A DNA stretch of 64,000 nt from Toxotes chatareus (GCA_016801885.1 CM028901.1:15139095-15203094), one strand, 5' to 3'; numbered from the stretch's first letter, positions 11,101 to 22,462 are shown. Numbers and translations are program-made. The notes: generated by a model from the letters alone, not told the origin.

Positions 11101-14100
11101 CATTTAGCACAAAGATATAGAAGTGAACTGCCCACAGTTAGAAGTATGTCTGCAGGTTGTAACAGTGCATATTTCAGAGGCTCTATTTACAAGTATAACT
11201 TATCATTTCTGTATCTTAAGTCTCATCTTAAAATCTATATGCATAGTTCTCTTTCAATGGAGTCTTCAGTATATTTCCTATTTGCTGACTGGTTGTCTTT
11301 TTTCTCAGCCTGACAAATCACTCCAAGGCCCCCCAGGAGCCCCTGGCCCAGAGGGCCCTCGAGGGCCCCCAGGAGAAAATGGCAGAGATGGAAGAGATGT
11401 AAGTATTTCCTCTTTGATCACAGCCATTCTCTCTACAAATTTTTGTCTGACCCATTTCTGACAACATGCAACTTCTCTCTACATCTTCTGCTTTCTTTGA
11501 CTGTGTTGTTTTATTCACCTCCCCAGGGTCTTCCAGGGTCTCCTGGCAGTCCAGGCACTCCTGTAAGTATGAAATGCAAAACGATTCACTGACAAAATAC
11601 TTGCAGACTGTTGATGCATTCTCTTTGTGCCTTTAGTGTAGTTTACAGTTTGTTTGGCATCTGATGCTTCAGGGGAAAGATGCACTTTACCTCCATGTTT
11701 AAGCATTCACATAATTTCAAAACAGATTTGTCCTGGACAATGTGACTCAATGTTATGTACTACAATTTCTGTCCTGAGTCCCCAGTGCTAGAATTCCAAT
11801 TAATGTTTACGCTGAAATTCCAATAAAGCTTTGTTGTCAACAAGTCAACATACATTTTGCAAATGTTTAAACCACACTACAGCTCTACACAGGTCTTTAA
11901 GCAAGGCCTTTAAGCCAGACTCGAACATATGGTGGGACAGGAAGCGAAGTCGTAATCTGCAGTGGATGTAGAGATCAATAGCGTATTACTGTAGTTTCTA
12001 GATCCATCATTTCTGTATCCCTTCTTCCAGAATTAAAACAACAACAACAACAGCACAGCTGCTTGACACAAAGTCACAAACATTTTCAAAGAAAGTTATA
12101 GATTGCTAACAAAAAACCTACTCTCCAACCATGGTGGAGTATTTACTTCAAGTAGGTGGTCACCATTTTCAAAGGCAGCCGAGTCATCAACATAGGAAGG
12201 AAAGCAAATGTTATCTTTCACTCTGCAACCTCTGTACAAATTTGCCTCTAGGATGCAGTGGACTGTATCTTGAATTGTTCTTCTCACAGACAACACAACG
12301 AGCAGTCCGACACAATGTATTTGCACTGATACATAACAGACCTGAAAGAGCTGTTACTGATTGAACCTGAGGGTTAACTGGAGGCAGCGTGTTTACTGGT
12401 GTCTCTATCATTTATCGAAGCTCTGTTCCCGTCTGGCTCATTTGTTATCTGCATAGCCTTACACAAGGCTGACCTAAGAAACACTGAGAGCAACCCACCT
12501 TCAATTGATTAAATGCTGACTCTCGCTGTCTCTGTGTATCTTAGCAACAGCGCAGGGAGATTCAGGAAGAAGACGAAGCTGTTTTATTCTTGTTGTGTCT
12601 GTTTCCTAGGGCAGCAAAGGAGGGCAGGGGGAGATTGGTCTTCCTGGACAGAGAGGCCTGCCTGGTCTTCCAGGAGCTGCTGTACGAAATATCATCCACT
12701 GACACACACTCTTTATGATATCTGCCAGTACTGTACTGTGTGTATGTGTCTCTGTGTGTACACTTCCAGGCCCTATTTCTATTCTAAAAACAGATATGAG
12801 CAAAGTCAGGTTTACAGGAGTTAGTACGCACTTTCAGGACCAGTGATTAACTTTATGAATGAATCTAGTCAGTGTCAATGAAAGCTGTCACAAAGGTGTG
12901 TGTGTGCAGTGTGTATGACTGAGTGCATTTAATGTGTGATGTTGATTTGAACGTGTGGTTGTTGTCTGCAGGCTTCTCCTGGCCCAATGGGCCCCAGAGG
13001 GCCTGTAGGAGAGAGAGTGAGTAAACATTTTGATCACTTCAAAAGCATTCATTTGTATAAAAAAACAAAAAAACATTTATCATTATTATTATTTTTTTAA
13101 CATATAGTGACAACGTTACTGATTTATTTCTCTCCTTGCAGGGTCTTCCTGGCTTTCCTGGACCTCCAGGCCCTCCTGTAAGTGGGAAAACACTCTTGTT
13201 AAAGCAACATGCATGTAGATGACACTGTATATGATTAAGCTACTAAAACTTACACTTATTATATATCTTGCTCTGTCTCTTGTTTCCCAGGGCCCAGCAA
13301 GTGAAGGACCCGCTGTATGTGTTTGTTACGTCTTCTGTGTTCTGTTTATTCTCAGACTTATACATAAGTGTAACTTATAAGCTTATCAGAAAATGTTCTG
13401 CTGCATTAACCGGTGTGTGTCTCTGTATTTAACAGGGACCACCAGGGAAACCAGGAATCCCAGGAGATGAAGGAAACATTGGGCCTGAGGTCAGAGTCTA
13501 AATTGAGGCACACAAAAACACTTTTAATTTGAATAGATGCACCGACATGAAAGTAGTCAGTGGTGGAAAGTACTTTTACACAAGTTCCACGTGAAACATT
13601 CAGAAAACGCTGCCCGGTTAGCTCAGTTGGTAGAGCATGAGACTCAACCTCTCAGGGTCGTGGGTTGGCACCACCTCCCATGGGCTCATCACCTGTGGAG
13701 GTGCCATAGGACTTCGGTGCATTGTGAATTTGGCGGGAGCTGCCCCTGCGACCTGGGCCTGGACCCAGATAAGCAGCAGATGATGACATGACATTCAGAA
13801 AACCTTTGTTATTAATGTTATATAATGTTAAGTGAACTGCAGCCAGCTTCCTGTTGCTTGCTCAAGGTGCTTCACACTTAGGTAGGTGTGAGGGAGCATC
13901 CTTGGCATCAGCCAAAATTTGACTCAACACTGAATGCGACTGATTGGCATCATGTTTATAGCTGAGGTATTTAAAGTTACACGATTATTATAGTTTGACT
14001 ATAAACTACATTTGATACTCAAACACTGGCACAGTGCTAAAACAGTGTGGAGGTAGGTCTGACTACACGGGAACTTAACGTTTTTTTGAAACAGGATTTA

Positions 14101-17100
14101 TAATGGGTAATATCTCCATCAGCTTGATAACATAGTTCTTTTCACTCCATTACATGTATTTTACAGCTACAATTACTTATTTTTCAGAGATGATAAGATT
14201 TTAGAGATTTCAAAGTATAATGCATTGTGAGAGTTTAAACTGGTGGTTTCCAACTTTTTTGGTTTGTGACTTCTTACAAAAACTGTCAGGATGGAGCTCT
14301 TCATCACGTTTCTGGACAGATCACGTTAGATTACTCCTGTGCACATCCGCTGAACCTTAAAAAAAAAAAAAAAATCAATAAAATTGCAAAACCCACTACA
14401 CCATAGGTGTCAAACCTGTTCCACAAAGGGCCGTGTGGCTGCAGGTTTTTGTTCCAACCAATCAAGAGCACACAGTTTGACCAATCAACTGTCTGAAGAC
14501 TGAGATCAGTTGATTAAATGAGTCAAGTCTGGTGTGCTGCTGCTTGGTTGGAACAAAAACCTGCAGCCACACAGCCCTTTGTGGAACAGGTTTGACACCT
14601 CTGCAGTACACTGAAACCACAGTTCCCTTTGATTTAATTTGAACAACAGATCCTCCTCAGGCAAGCCCTGTCCTGTTTTTTTTTTTTTCATTTATCTGTG
14701 ACCCTTTCATCATAACATATGGTTAAAACTAAACTGCTAAAACAGTAATTATGTAATAAGTTATTATATATATATATATATACACACCACCTACTAGGTT
14801 ATCACTCACCCAAAGTTCTAAATAGATTTTTACAGCATCATGAAACTATTTGATATTTCTGTTCTGACAATATTTCTTGTACATGCAGGGTCCACCTGGA
14901 CCCAGAGGGGGACCCGGCATCCAAGGGCCTCCTGGCCCTCCTGGTCCACCAGGGCCTGTGGTAAGAACTAGATCTAACCCATGTTTAGATGACATCTACT
15001 AATTTATCTTTAATTTACCACATTTCATGTTTTCATACATCTTATGCAGCCTTATGCACATGCAGATCTTTGGGATTTTCAGTTTTTGCCTATGTCATGT
15101 TTTAACTGACATTCAGATATTTGGAAAAAAGCCTCTTAAACAAAGTTTAGACACTGGAATGTGAAAATACTTCCTGGATCCCATTGTGGCTATCATCAGA
15201 CATCCACAGACGCTCACTGTATCATGCCAAAGTTGGCAAGGTTGAATGATCAGTATCTGCATGCCTCTTAATTAAAGCTCAATATCAGCCACAATCTGTA
15301 TATTGATCATCTGCTGTACAGCTGGAGCCCTAATCATCCTCACACTAGTCTGTCATCTCTATTTGGACACTCTTCAAGTGCTTCCAGTGCTCAGATTTCC
15401 ATGTGAAATCATGAGTTTGTGATAATGTCGCATGCTACAGTCTCTTTTCTGGGAATCTCTGCTGTGGTGGACTAATGTGGACATCTAAACCCCCGCGGCT
15501 GTTTTAGATGTCACTCTGCTTTGTTCTAGGGACTGCCTGGTGCCAGCAATGAGGGAAGTGGGGAACCTGTGAGTGTTTTACTGTCTTACACACTGCCAAA
15601 TTTTTCCCCGGATGCATGGCAGTTGGTTTGGTGACAGGGAATTTCTTATCAGAATGAGTCATCGAGGACTTGGCTGTCGGGTGTGTCCCATGTCTCACTT
15701 CTGTCCTCTCTGTGTGCATTTGTAGTGTCCTGCTGCCTGCCCTGCTGGACCTCAGGGAATGGCTGGACTACCAGGGATGAAGGTGAGGAAGGTCAATGAA
15801 GGATGTTCAGTGATTTCATCACCCTGAAATCCAAAACTATAACCAAAATGTAAATGTGAATGTGAATTCAGTGGCTTCCTAAATTAAAATAACTGCTGTT
15901 TATTAGTTGACACAACAAGGTTATTTCTGAACTGTCCCTTAACACTATGTTTTGTTGCAAAATGGCATGGCTTTAAGAGTTGCCAGTCTTGGTTGCTCAG
16001 TCCACCATTTGGTCCACACTGAAATATCGTGACAGACATTGGATCGATTACCATTAAATTCTGTAGAGACATTCATCGTCTCCAGAAAATGAACTAACCA
16101 CTCAGGTGATCCCCTGGTTTTAGGCTAATATTCATCATTTCCAGTAACTGTCTTGACAGTCATCAGGCCCTAATAGCATTTGTTTGCTACTTTGTTTAAA
16201 TAACTGCCAAAGTATTGATATGCCCATCAATACTGTCTCTATTATGAATTTCAATCCATGTAGGTTTTATATTTTACATGTTAACATGCTGGCAGTGAGG
16301 GAAACCCGAATTCAGAGGTGAAGCCTCTGGCGTTCATTTAGGCTTTTTAATTTAAATTGGATTTTTTTTTTAAAAAAAAAAAAGGGGAATCATAAATTGT
16401 GAATATAATAAGATATAATAAGATTCTAATATATTTGTATAAGTTATATAAAATTGTTGACTACATTCATTGTTACCTTTAGGGTCACAAAGGTATGCCT
16501 GGCGAGCCTGGAAAAGATGGATTGCCTGGAGAGAAGGTAAGTGAGATAGTGAGAACAGAAATATCTTTTCAAGAAAAGGAGGTTTATTTCCATTAACAGG
16601 TCATTTACCTTGACATTTGAGTCACTGTGTGCATTCTTATTTTTAGCAACAGGTCATATGTATAGAGAGAGATTGATGCCAAAAATAACTTGCTCGTACA
16701 GTAATTGATGTGATTGCAGCCTATAAACTGCTTAATATGATTATCTCCTCACAATTTAATTAATTTGTTCTTGCTTATTTTTTCCACAGGGAGAATCTGG
16801 AGCACAAGGTGCCCAGGGACCACCAGGTCGCATGGGAGATGATGTAAGGGAACTCATTCCTTACAGTTCATTGTATTATTATTACATTATTACAGAGGAG
16901 AAGTGATATTTGCAGTATATTTTAAATGCCCCTTTGTCATTGCAGGGTCAAAGAGGGCCTATTGGATTCCCTGGAGCTGCGGGAGAGAAGGGAGACAGAG
17001 TTAGTTAAACCAAAGCTTCATCACATTTTAAAAATATATTTAATAGATGTTTTTCATAAAAATGTTGGTGTTTGCAAAATGGCTCATACTCCAATAGTTC

Positions 17101-20100
17101 TTTGCAACAGTAATAATTCAAACTATGTAAAATTATGTCTATGGGTAAATACTGACTCCTCTATGTTCATAGGGTCCTCCTGGTTTCAATGGCGTCCCAG
17201 GACCCACTGGCCCGCCTGGAGCTCCTGTAAGCAGTCTCAGTTTCATCACTTCTATGTCCTCTGCTCTTTGACATTTCCTGTAACAACAAAAGGGCAGAAA
17301 GTGACTGAAAACTAACTCTCCTGATGTATTTTTGATTTGATCTTTTCTCCCAGGGTGTGGAAGGAATCCGTGGACGTCAGGGCTTGCAGGGGTCCAAGGG
17401 TGACGATGTGAGTTCAAGACTTCTGGATTCTGTTGCATCGTATTACCTAAAACACTGTTTCAGTTTTGAGAACAATGCTTTGATTTTGATCAGGGAGCTG
17501 TGGGACCTCAAGGAGAGCAGGGACCTCCAGGGGAAAAAGGAGACGTTGTAAGTATTGCTGGTTGCATTGTGGCTCATCCATTCTTGAGTACACCATTGTT
17601 TAGACAGTGACTGGGTTATAATTGCATAGTGTGACATTACAGGGAGAGCCTGGAGCAGATGGCTTGGATGGACTTCCTGGAGCTGATGGTGCTAAGGTGA
17701 CAGCCAATATTTTGTTCCAATATTCAATAACAACATTTTCGCCTCCGAAAAAATTCCACATACTGAGTTTCAACAATTTTCATTTATTTATTTGACTTCT
17801 TAGAGTATAAGATACGTGATATGATGTTTAAAACACCATGGCACACTAAAACTTACTTAACGCACTTAATTGCAGCCTAAAGTTTGAACACCACGTGGGT
17901 GTGGCAGTGTGTTTATTGTGCTAATATTATCCACCATAAACTAGAGGTCATACCAGACCAAGAAATGTTGTGTCAGCAAAACCCATGTGGATACTGAACT
18001 GAGTTTATTGCATAAGGATTTAAATGTTTATCTGTTAAAGGAAGGTTGATTTGTTTGTCCTGTCCAAATGTGTAATATTATACTTGTATGCATAAACTGT
18101 GCATCTACCCAACAGGGAGAGCCTGGTACTCCTGGGGCTGTTGGTGTCAGGGGGATTGTGGGTATTCCAGTAAGTTCAACATCATTTATATTCATTGTGT
18201 TTCTATGTCAGTAACAGTTTGTTACAGTTTACAGTTCTCATCAACTGTATGTCATATTGCTAGTTATGAATTTGGAGCATTTTCTTTTTATTGCAAAGTA
18301 AGTGAACACAGGGAAAATGAATAGAGGACAGAGCTCCTCTTTGAGCAAACACAGGAGGTCAGATAAATAAAACATGAAAGTCAAACAACCAGCAGGAAGG
18401 AAACTCTGATGCCAAGATCACGTCTACTAGTGCCTGTAAAGCTGTGAGGTGAGAGGCTAGAGATATGGCTTGAATGGTAAAACTGGCTCTAGAAACAGAC
18501 TGCACTGTATTTTATACCCTTATCTCACAGTTTCCTCAAAGAAGATGTACAGTCTTTTCTTATATTTCCACAAGGCAAAGTTTTTACATGATTTATCAGT
18601 GCTTATATAAACTACATACAGTATTTTTGTATTTGGAAGAAAGAATATGTTTTAGTTTTTTTTTTTGTCATGATATATTTAAAGGTAATGTAGATTAACC
18701 ATTACACATAAGTCAGCACAGGTTTGTAAGAACTGAAAAAGCACCATTCCCTATTCACAACTGCAAGTGAAAAATGTAAATGTTTTTGATGCTACCTCAT
18801 TGACTTTTTACTTTCAAATGCACACACACACACATCACATTCACAGGATTGAAGAGTGTAGCAGCAACGATACCTCAATTTTCTGCTTCTTTTCATATGA
18901 TGTGTTGTTGTTCTTAGGGCCTGCCAGGGAAGCAGGGAGTAGCCGGACCCCCTGGTGCAAAGGTAATTGGAATCATCTTGTATTTAATGAGGCATGTCCA
19001 CAAAGTATATCCAAAATTTTATTGCGGCAGTAAACTTCAGAAGAACTCTCAGGCTGAATGTTTGAGCTGATAGAAATAAGAATATGTGATAACTAATTCT
19101 GTGCCTTTCTTGTGGTGGATTCAGGGTGATGCTGGTGCTGAGGGACCCATCGGGCCAGTTGGACTTCCCGGAAAGACTGTAAGATTACCCCATTAAACCT
19201 CCTATCATACTCTTGTTATATTCATCTGTTGAGATTTTCAAACCCACCCAGAGCCATTTGTTTCCAAATAGGGTGAGCCTGGAAAAGATGGAGAAGATGG
19301 AAAACCTGGAGACAAAGGAGCAACTGTGAGTTCACATTTACTCTCCATTTATGTGGATGTGATTTTAAGTTTTCAGTTCACGTTTCTCTGTTGATTTCTG
19401 TATTTTAATGGATGCTTTAATGGATGCTGCCCTTTTTCCTGTAGAGGTTTAAGGTACGTATTTCAAAGTGGATGTGTGAGCTGTAGTTGATGTCTTAACT
19501 GTATCTATAATCAATTTCCAGGGTGAGTCAGGAAAACAAGGACCAGTGGGGCCTGCAGGTCCTCCAGGCATCCAGGTGAGACATTATTATCATAAAATTC
19601 CATAAACTGATACTGATACAAATCAGCTCATGATGATGATGAAGAGAAACCATAGAAACATTATTACCAACATTTAAAAAAAATATAAAGTGTAAACCTG
19701 TATAGGTATTGACAATATAAAATGTTGTATTTCAAGGGTGACAAAGGAGACAAAGGTGACACTGGTGCCAAAGGAATGAAGGGTCATACTGGACTCAAAG
19801 GCGATCAGGTTAGACAAATCTCTCTCTGCTACGTTAATACATTGATCATAATGAGAGTCTGCAGGTGCAGCAAAGTAAATAATGTTTTTCCATGTGTTGT
19901 CCAGGGACCTATGGGACCAGTGGGACCAAAGGGCAGTCTGGTAAGAACTAAAATAATCTCTGTGTTTGTTTAAATGTACCTGTGAATGACCTTTCACAGC
20001 CATTTCAACAGTCACTCACCATGTTACTCATGTGAACAGGGGGACACAGGTCTGGCAGGAGATCCTGGGGTGAAGGGAGACCAGGTACGTGGAGCTAAGC

Positions 20101-22462
20101 TTTGTTTTGAGAACTCGTATCTGTTGAAAACACAACAATATATTTCTGTTAGTGGATTTAAAGGAAATCAACAGAGCTTTGTATGTTGCAGGGTCCACCT
20201 GGTGTTCCTGGAATCAAAGGAGAGGTATAAAAAAAATCTACTGTCTGTTCTTCAGCCCACACTTTTGTTTCTAAAATGTTCCCTAACAATCTTTTCACAT
20301 GGAAATAGATAATTACACAACTGTGCTGTAACACTTGCTATTTTGGTTTGCATTGTATGAGTGTAATAATGTGAACTAGCTGATCTTGTGCCTTGTGTCT
20401 TGATGAAACCCCTACACATGTAAAGGAAAGAAGAAATGAAGTACTGCTGGAAAAAAAAAACAGTAATGGCCATAGCTGTAGTCCTGTCAGTGTCAGAGTG
20501 AGGTGGTAATGGTTTGTTTTTTTCAACCTAAGCGTGGAGAGAAGGGCCAAAGAGGAGCAGCAGGGATTGATGGCAGACCGGGCCAGCCAGGCCACGAGGG
20601 TTTGGCCGGTCCAATGGGAGCTCGAGGGTTGGAGGGAGAACCAGGCCTTCCTGGAGCACCAGGTCCCAGAGGTCTACCTGTAAGTTACAATTTGCTCAGA
20701 TCTGATTTAAATCCTTCTTGTAACTAAACCCTGCCCACATGGCAGTCTAACCTCCATTTCACTGTAACTTTAACTTTGTCTTAGAGTTCTTGTAGCATGT
20801 AGACTGTTAGTATTATCATGTACAGAGATTCATTTACTTATTTATTTCTATTTTTTGCTTTTATGTCAGCATGATTCAGTTTGTATATTCTGCTAATGCA
20901 GGCTATATGTGATAGATGATATCTACATTGACTGAAATTGTACAAATCTATAGTCTTGGCTGGAACAACTGTCAGACACTTTGTGTAAGTGTTAATGTTC
21001 CTGAATTCACAGGGCCCAAAAGTGAGTGACGAGAAGCTTCGAGAAATGTGCTCAGCCGTTGTAGAAGGTGCAGTTTGTTCACTTTAATTTGATCTTATCA
21101 TTTCTTAACCCAAAACAAGTCTGTGTCATTACATCTAAATACTAGAAAATTCTTAGTGTTTTAAATTAACCTGTTCTCGGTCCATTTAGAGCAATTAGCA
21201 GAGTTAAAGAAAGAGCTTCTGAAGAAGCCAGCAGCCATTGGTGCCCCTGGCATCCCTGGACCAGCAGGACCTCCTGGCCCCCCTGGACCAGCTGGAGCAG
21301 CAGGAGCTCAAGGGCTGATGGGTCCCAAAGGCCCTCCAGGCTTCTTTGGACTTCCAGGTGCACCAGGCAAGAAAGGTCCGTAAGCTTTTTCAAATCCATT
21401 CTCCACTACTCAGTACTGATCTCCAACAAAGCCAGTCCTCAAACAACCAAAGCTGCAGGCTTCAGCATTCATTAGAAAAGCCTTAAGTGGTTTGCAAATA
21501 CTGTATGTGTTTCAGCAGCACGGTGATAGATAAGCTGTGCTGCTGTGATAGCTTTTTGCTTTTCCTTTATTTTCTTGGAAGGCATCCAGAGCTACAGTGA
21601 ATGTACTGGCAAGAAATTAAATGAAGTCTTTTGAGAAAACAAGTCTGTGAGCCCCGGCACTATGCCTTTGTCTTCACACTTCCACAGCACACTGAAAGAA
21701 GTCATCTGCTGTGCTCTGTGGATAGAAGGGATTCACCCATGCATAACATTATACAATCAATGATTCGCTAAACAAGGCTGAATTAGAGTGGAGTCATTAA
21801 GTTCCCTAATTACATCCCCATAACTGTGAAAACAGTACGTCTCTCCATTTCATCTCAGCATTAATTTGTGCGTCCTCTATGTGCTCTTCTCTTCTGCAGG
21901 TGATGCTGGGGAAAAGGGAGACAAAGGAGACAAAGGAGAGGATGGGGTAGGAATCAAAGGAAGCCCAGGCGCGCCCGGTGCACCAGGTAAGGATTCATGT
22001 CATGACTCCAGCATATTCATATCTGCTGAGGGGAAACCTTGGGTCATAAAAATGTTGAGACACACATTTCTATTTCAATAATACAGAGGATGGAGCTGGT
22101 TGTGGACATGATTTTCAAAATGTGTTGTCAACTTTCATGGTCACAAACATTGGTCCTACAAACATTGATCTAATATATTTTTTCCCCATTTTCAGTGAGC
22201 CCATGTTGGCTTGGATCTGTACTGTTATTTCAACTTGTTTTGTATCTCCACCTCAGGTGCACCAGGCGCCCCTGGCATTGGCAAGGATGGCAAAAATGGA
22301 GAACGTGGAGAGACAGGAAGTCCTGGTGTCCCAGGAGCAGCCGGTCCAAGGGGACCCTCAGGACCACCCGGCCTTTGTGACCCATCAACCTGCGGCCGAA
22401 TTCCTACCTTACCTCTCTATATGGTCAGCGGAAAGAAATCTGCCAGCTACAAAAACCCATGA
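7767..22462 (+). CDS. col9a1: Collagen alpha-1(IX)-type chain, partial (5' exons outside window)
   Basis: FACIT collagen that would decorate collagen II fibrils as part of a type IX trimer in the extracellular matrix. I read 33 supported exons here (about 835 residues to the TGA at 22460), plus two candidate microexons. In order: TSPN/NC4, COL3, NC3 with a CxxxC pair, COL2, NC2, COL1, NC1. Counting Gly-X-Y exons gives 137 residues for COL3, 339 for COL2 and about 112-115 for COL1, the lengths I know for human alpha-1(IX). The motif FELQWMLIHCDP also fits that chain. However, TSPN identity to my recollection of human COL9A1 is only about half, and the neighbour is col22a1 rather than col19a1. 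It may therefore be the extra teleost paralogue sometimes named col9a1c. Which copy it is cannot be settled from this window. Confidence 0.9.
8540..8620 (+). CDS. col9a1: col9a1-type exon: end of TSPN (FELQWMLIHCDP)
   Basis: An 81-bp phase-0 exon between TTTTCAG and GTACAG, encoding FELQWMLIHCDPKRAQRESC then NELPATE. The two cysteines close the TSPN fold. The segment is one of the most recognisable in alpha-1(IX) chains and is the main reason for the family call. Confidence 0.93.
8621..11308 (+). other. Long intron after TSPN (site of the alternative promoter in other vertebrates)
   Basis: A 2.7-kb intron with one possible 18-nt exon at 10868-10885. In mammals and birds a second COL9A1 promoter lies in the corresponding part of the gene and makes a short chain lacking NC4. 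I see no first exon here that encodes a convincing cleavable signal peptide, and no clear TATA/initiator pair that I would call. Confidence 0.45.
10868..10885 (+). CDS. col9a1: Candidate 18-nt microexon (MYANAE)
   Basis: The sequence TTGCTTCTTCAG, then 18 nt starting ATGTATGCC, then GTATTT, has an acceptor, an in-frame length and a donor. It would add MYANAE between the TSPN exon ending ...PATE and the exon starting PDKSLQ. Human alpha-1(IX) also has a few extra residues at this spot, which makes it plausible. Short matches to splice signals occur by chance, so it remains tentative. Confidence 0.4.
11309..14960 (+). CDS. col9a1: col9a1-type exons encoding COL3 triple helix
   Basis: Eight exons: 11309-11398 (PDKSLQ, then GPPGAPGPEG), 11527-11562, 12610-12681, 12972-13016, 13142-13177, 13291-13314, 13436-13489 and 14889-14960. 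All have AG/GT boundaries and lengths divisible by 3 (90, 36, 72, 45, 36, 24, 54, 72). They sum to 137 residues from the first GPP. The 24-bp exon (GPASEGPA) carries a one-residue imperfection at the place where human COL3 has one. The exon at 12972 begins with Ala where Gly is expected. A SINE and a hAT miniature element sit in the intron between the last two exons. Confidence 0.9.
13609..13790 (+). mobile_element. tRNA-derived SINE with perfect 13-bp target-site duplication
   Basis: A tRNA-Lys-like head starts GCCCGGTTAGCTCAGTTGG (box A) at 13612 and has a weakened box B (GTGGGTTGGCACC). A body containing GACCTGGGCCTGGACCCAG follows. The element is flanked by the direct repeat ACATTCAGAAAAC at 13596-13608 and again at 13791-13803, the hallmark of target-primed insertion. 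The anticodon loop is altered (CTCAACC), so this is not a working tRNA gene. Confidence 0.85.
14402..14603. mobile_element. hAT-type palindromic miniature element (MITE)
   Basis: About 200 bp with inverted ends of roughly 55 bp: left CATAGGTGTCAAACCTGTTC, right the complement of CAGAGGTGTCAAACCTGTTC. Both arms continue through a GTTCCACAAAGGGC...GTTCCAACCAA match. The flanks are CACTACAC at 14394-14401 and CAGTACAC at 14604-14611, an 8-bp duplication with one mismatch, as expected for hAT transposition. It has no coding capacity. Confidence 0.85.
15530..15782 (+). CDS. col9a1: col9a1-type exons encoding NC3 and start of COL2
   Basis: Two exons, 15530-15568 (39 bp, GLPGASNEGSGEP) and 15726-15782 (57 bp, CPAACPAG then PQGMAGLPGMK). 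The CxxxC pair is the interchain-disulfide site of the NC3 domain in type IX collagen, and it corresponds to CPNAC in human alpha-1(IX). The spacing from here into COL2 is preserved. Confidence 0.9.
15960..16300 (-). repeat. Interspersed fish repeat (GGTCCACACTGAAATATC type)
   Basis: The stretch contains AGTCCACCATTTGGTCCACA, TGAAATATCGTGACAGACAT, CATTCATCGTCTCCAGA, GGTGATCCCC and TTAACATGCTGGCAG in the order seen in a very common percomorph interspersed repeat. I know its consensus only from memory. A partly overlapping copy in the opposite orientation lies at 52020-52215. Its class is not evident here. Confidence 0.45.
16483..20679 (+). CDS. col9a1: col9a1-type exons encoding COL2 triple helix
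   Basis: Seventeen exons with clean AG/GT borders, each beginning with a whole codon: 16483-16536, 16790-16843, 16946-16999, 17173-17226, 17354-17407, 17494-17547, 17643-17696, 18116-18169, 18918-18962 (45), 19125-19178, 19272-19325, 19522-19575, 19737-19808 (72), 19905-19940 (36), 20040-20084 (45), 20192-20224 (33) and 20533-20679 (147). The rest are 54 bp. Together with 12 residues of the NC3 exon and GPK of the NC2 exon they make 339 residues, the exact COL2 length of alpha-1(IX). The last exon starts with Arg, completing a GER triplet. Introns here hold nothing else I recognise apart from the candidate 9-nt exon at 19445. Confidence 0.92.
19445..19453 (+). other. Candidate 9-nt microexon, probably not constitutive
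   Basis: CCCTTTTTCCTGTAG precedes AGGTTTAAG, which is followed by the strong donor GTACGT. If used it would insert Arg-Phe-Lys into COL2. That breaks Gly-X-Y and makes COL2 342 rather than 339 residues, so routine inclusion is unlikely. Confidence 0.25.
21013..21375 (+). CDS. col9a1: col9a1-type exons encoding NC2 and first part of COL1
   Basis: Exon 21013-21067 (55 bp) encodes GPKVSDEKLREMCSAVVE and ends in phase 1. Exon 21190-21375 (186 bp) continues EQLAELKKELLKKPAAI, then GAPGIPGPAG through GLPGAPGKK. The charged, leucine-spaced stretch with one Cys is the NC2 hinge, where chain selection and interchain disulfides occur. The second exon is read to end before GTCCGT, because only that keeps frame with the next exon (GDAGEKGDKG). 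A better-looking donor, GTAAGC, lies 4 nt downstream. Confidence 0.9.
21900..22462 (+). CDS. col9a1: col9a1-type exons encoding end of COL1 and NC1, with stop
   Basis: Exon 21900-21986 (87 bp) has a GVG-type imperfection (GEDGVGIKG). The terminal exon 22257-22462 encodes GAPGAPGIGKDGKNGERG, then GPPGLCDPSTCGRIP, and ends SASYKNP and TGA. The two cysteines of CDPSTC match the NC1 pair of alpha-1(IX) (CEPASC in human). Confidence 0.92.

Noticed and set aside
12096..12364. Open frames in the 11563-12609 intron, one with a YVDDS-like word
   Set aside because: The surrounding residues do not follow reverse-transcriptase motifs; this is a chance match.
13612..13682. A functional tRNA gene
   Set aside because: Box B is degraded, the anticodon loop is altered, and the unit is inside a SINE with target-site duplications.
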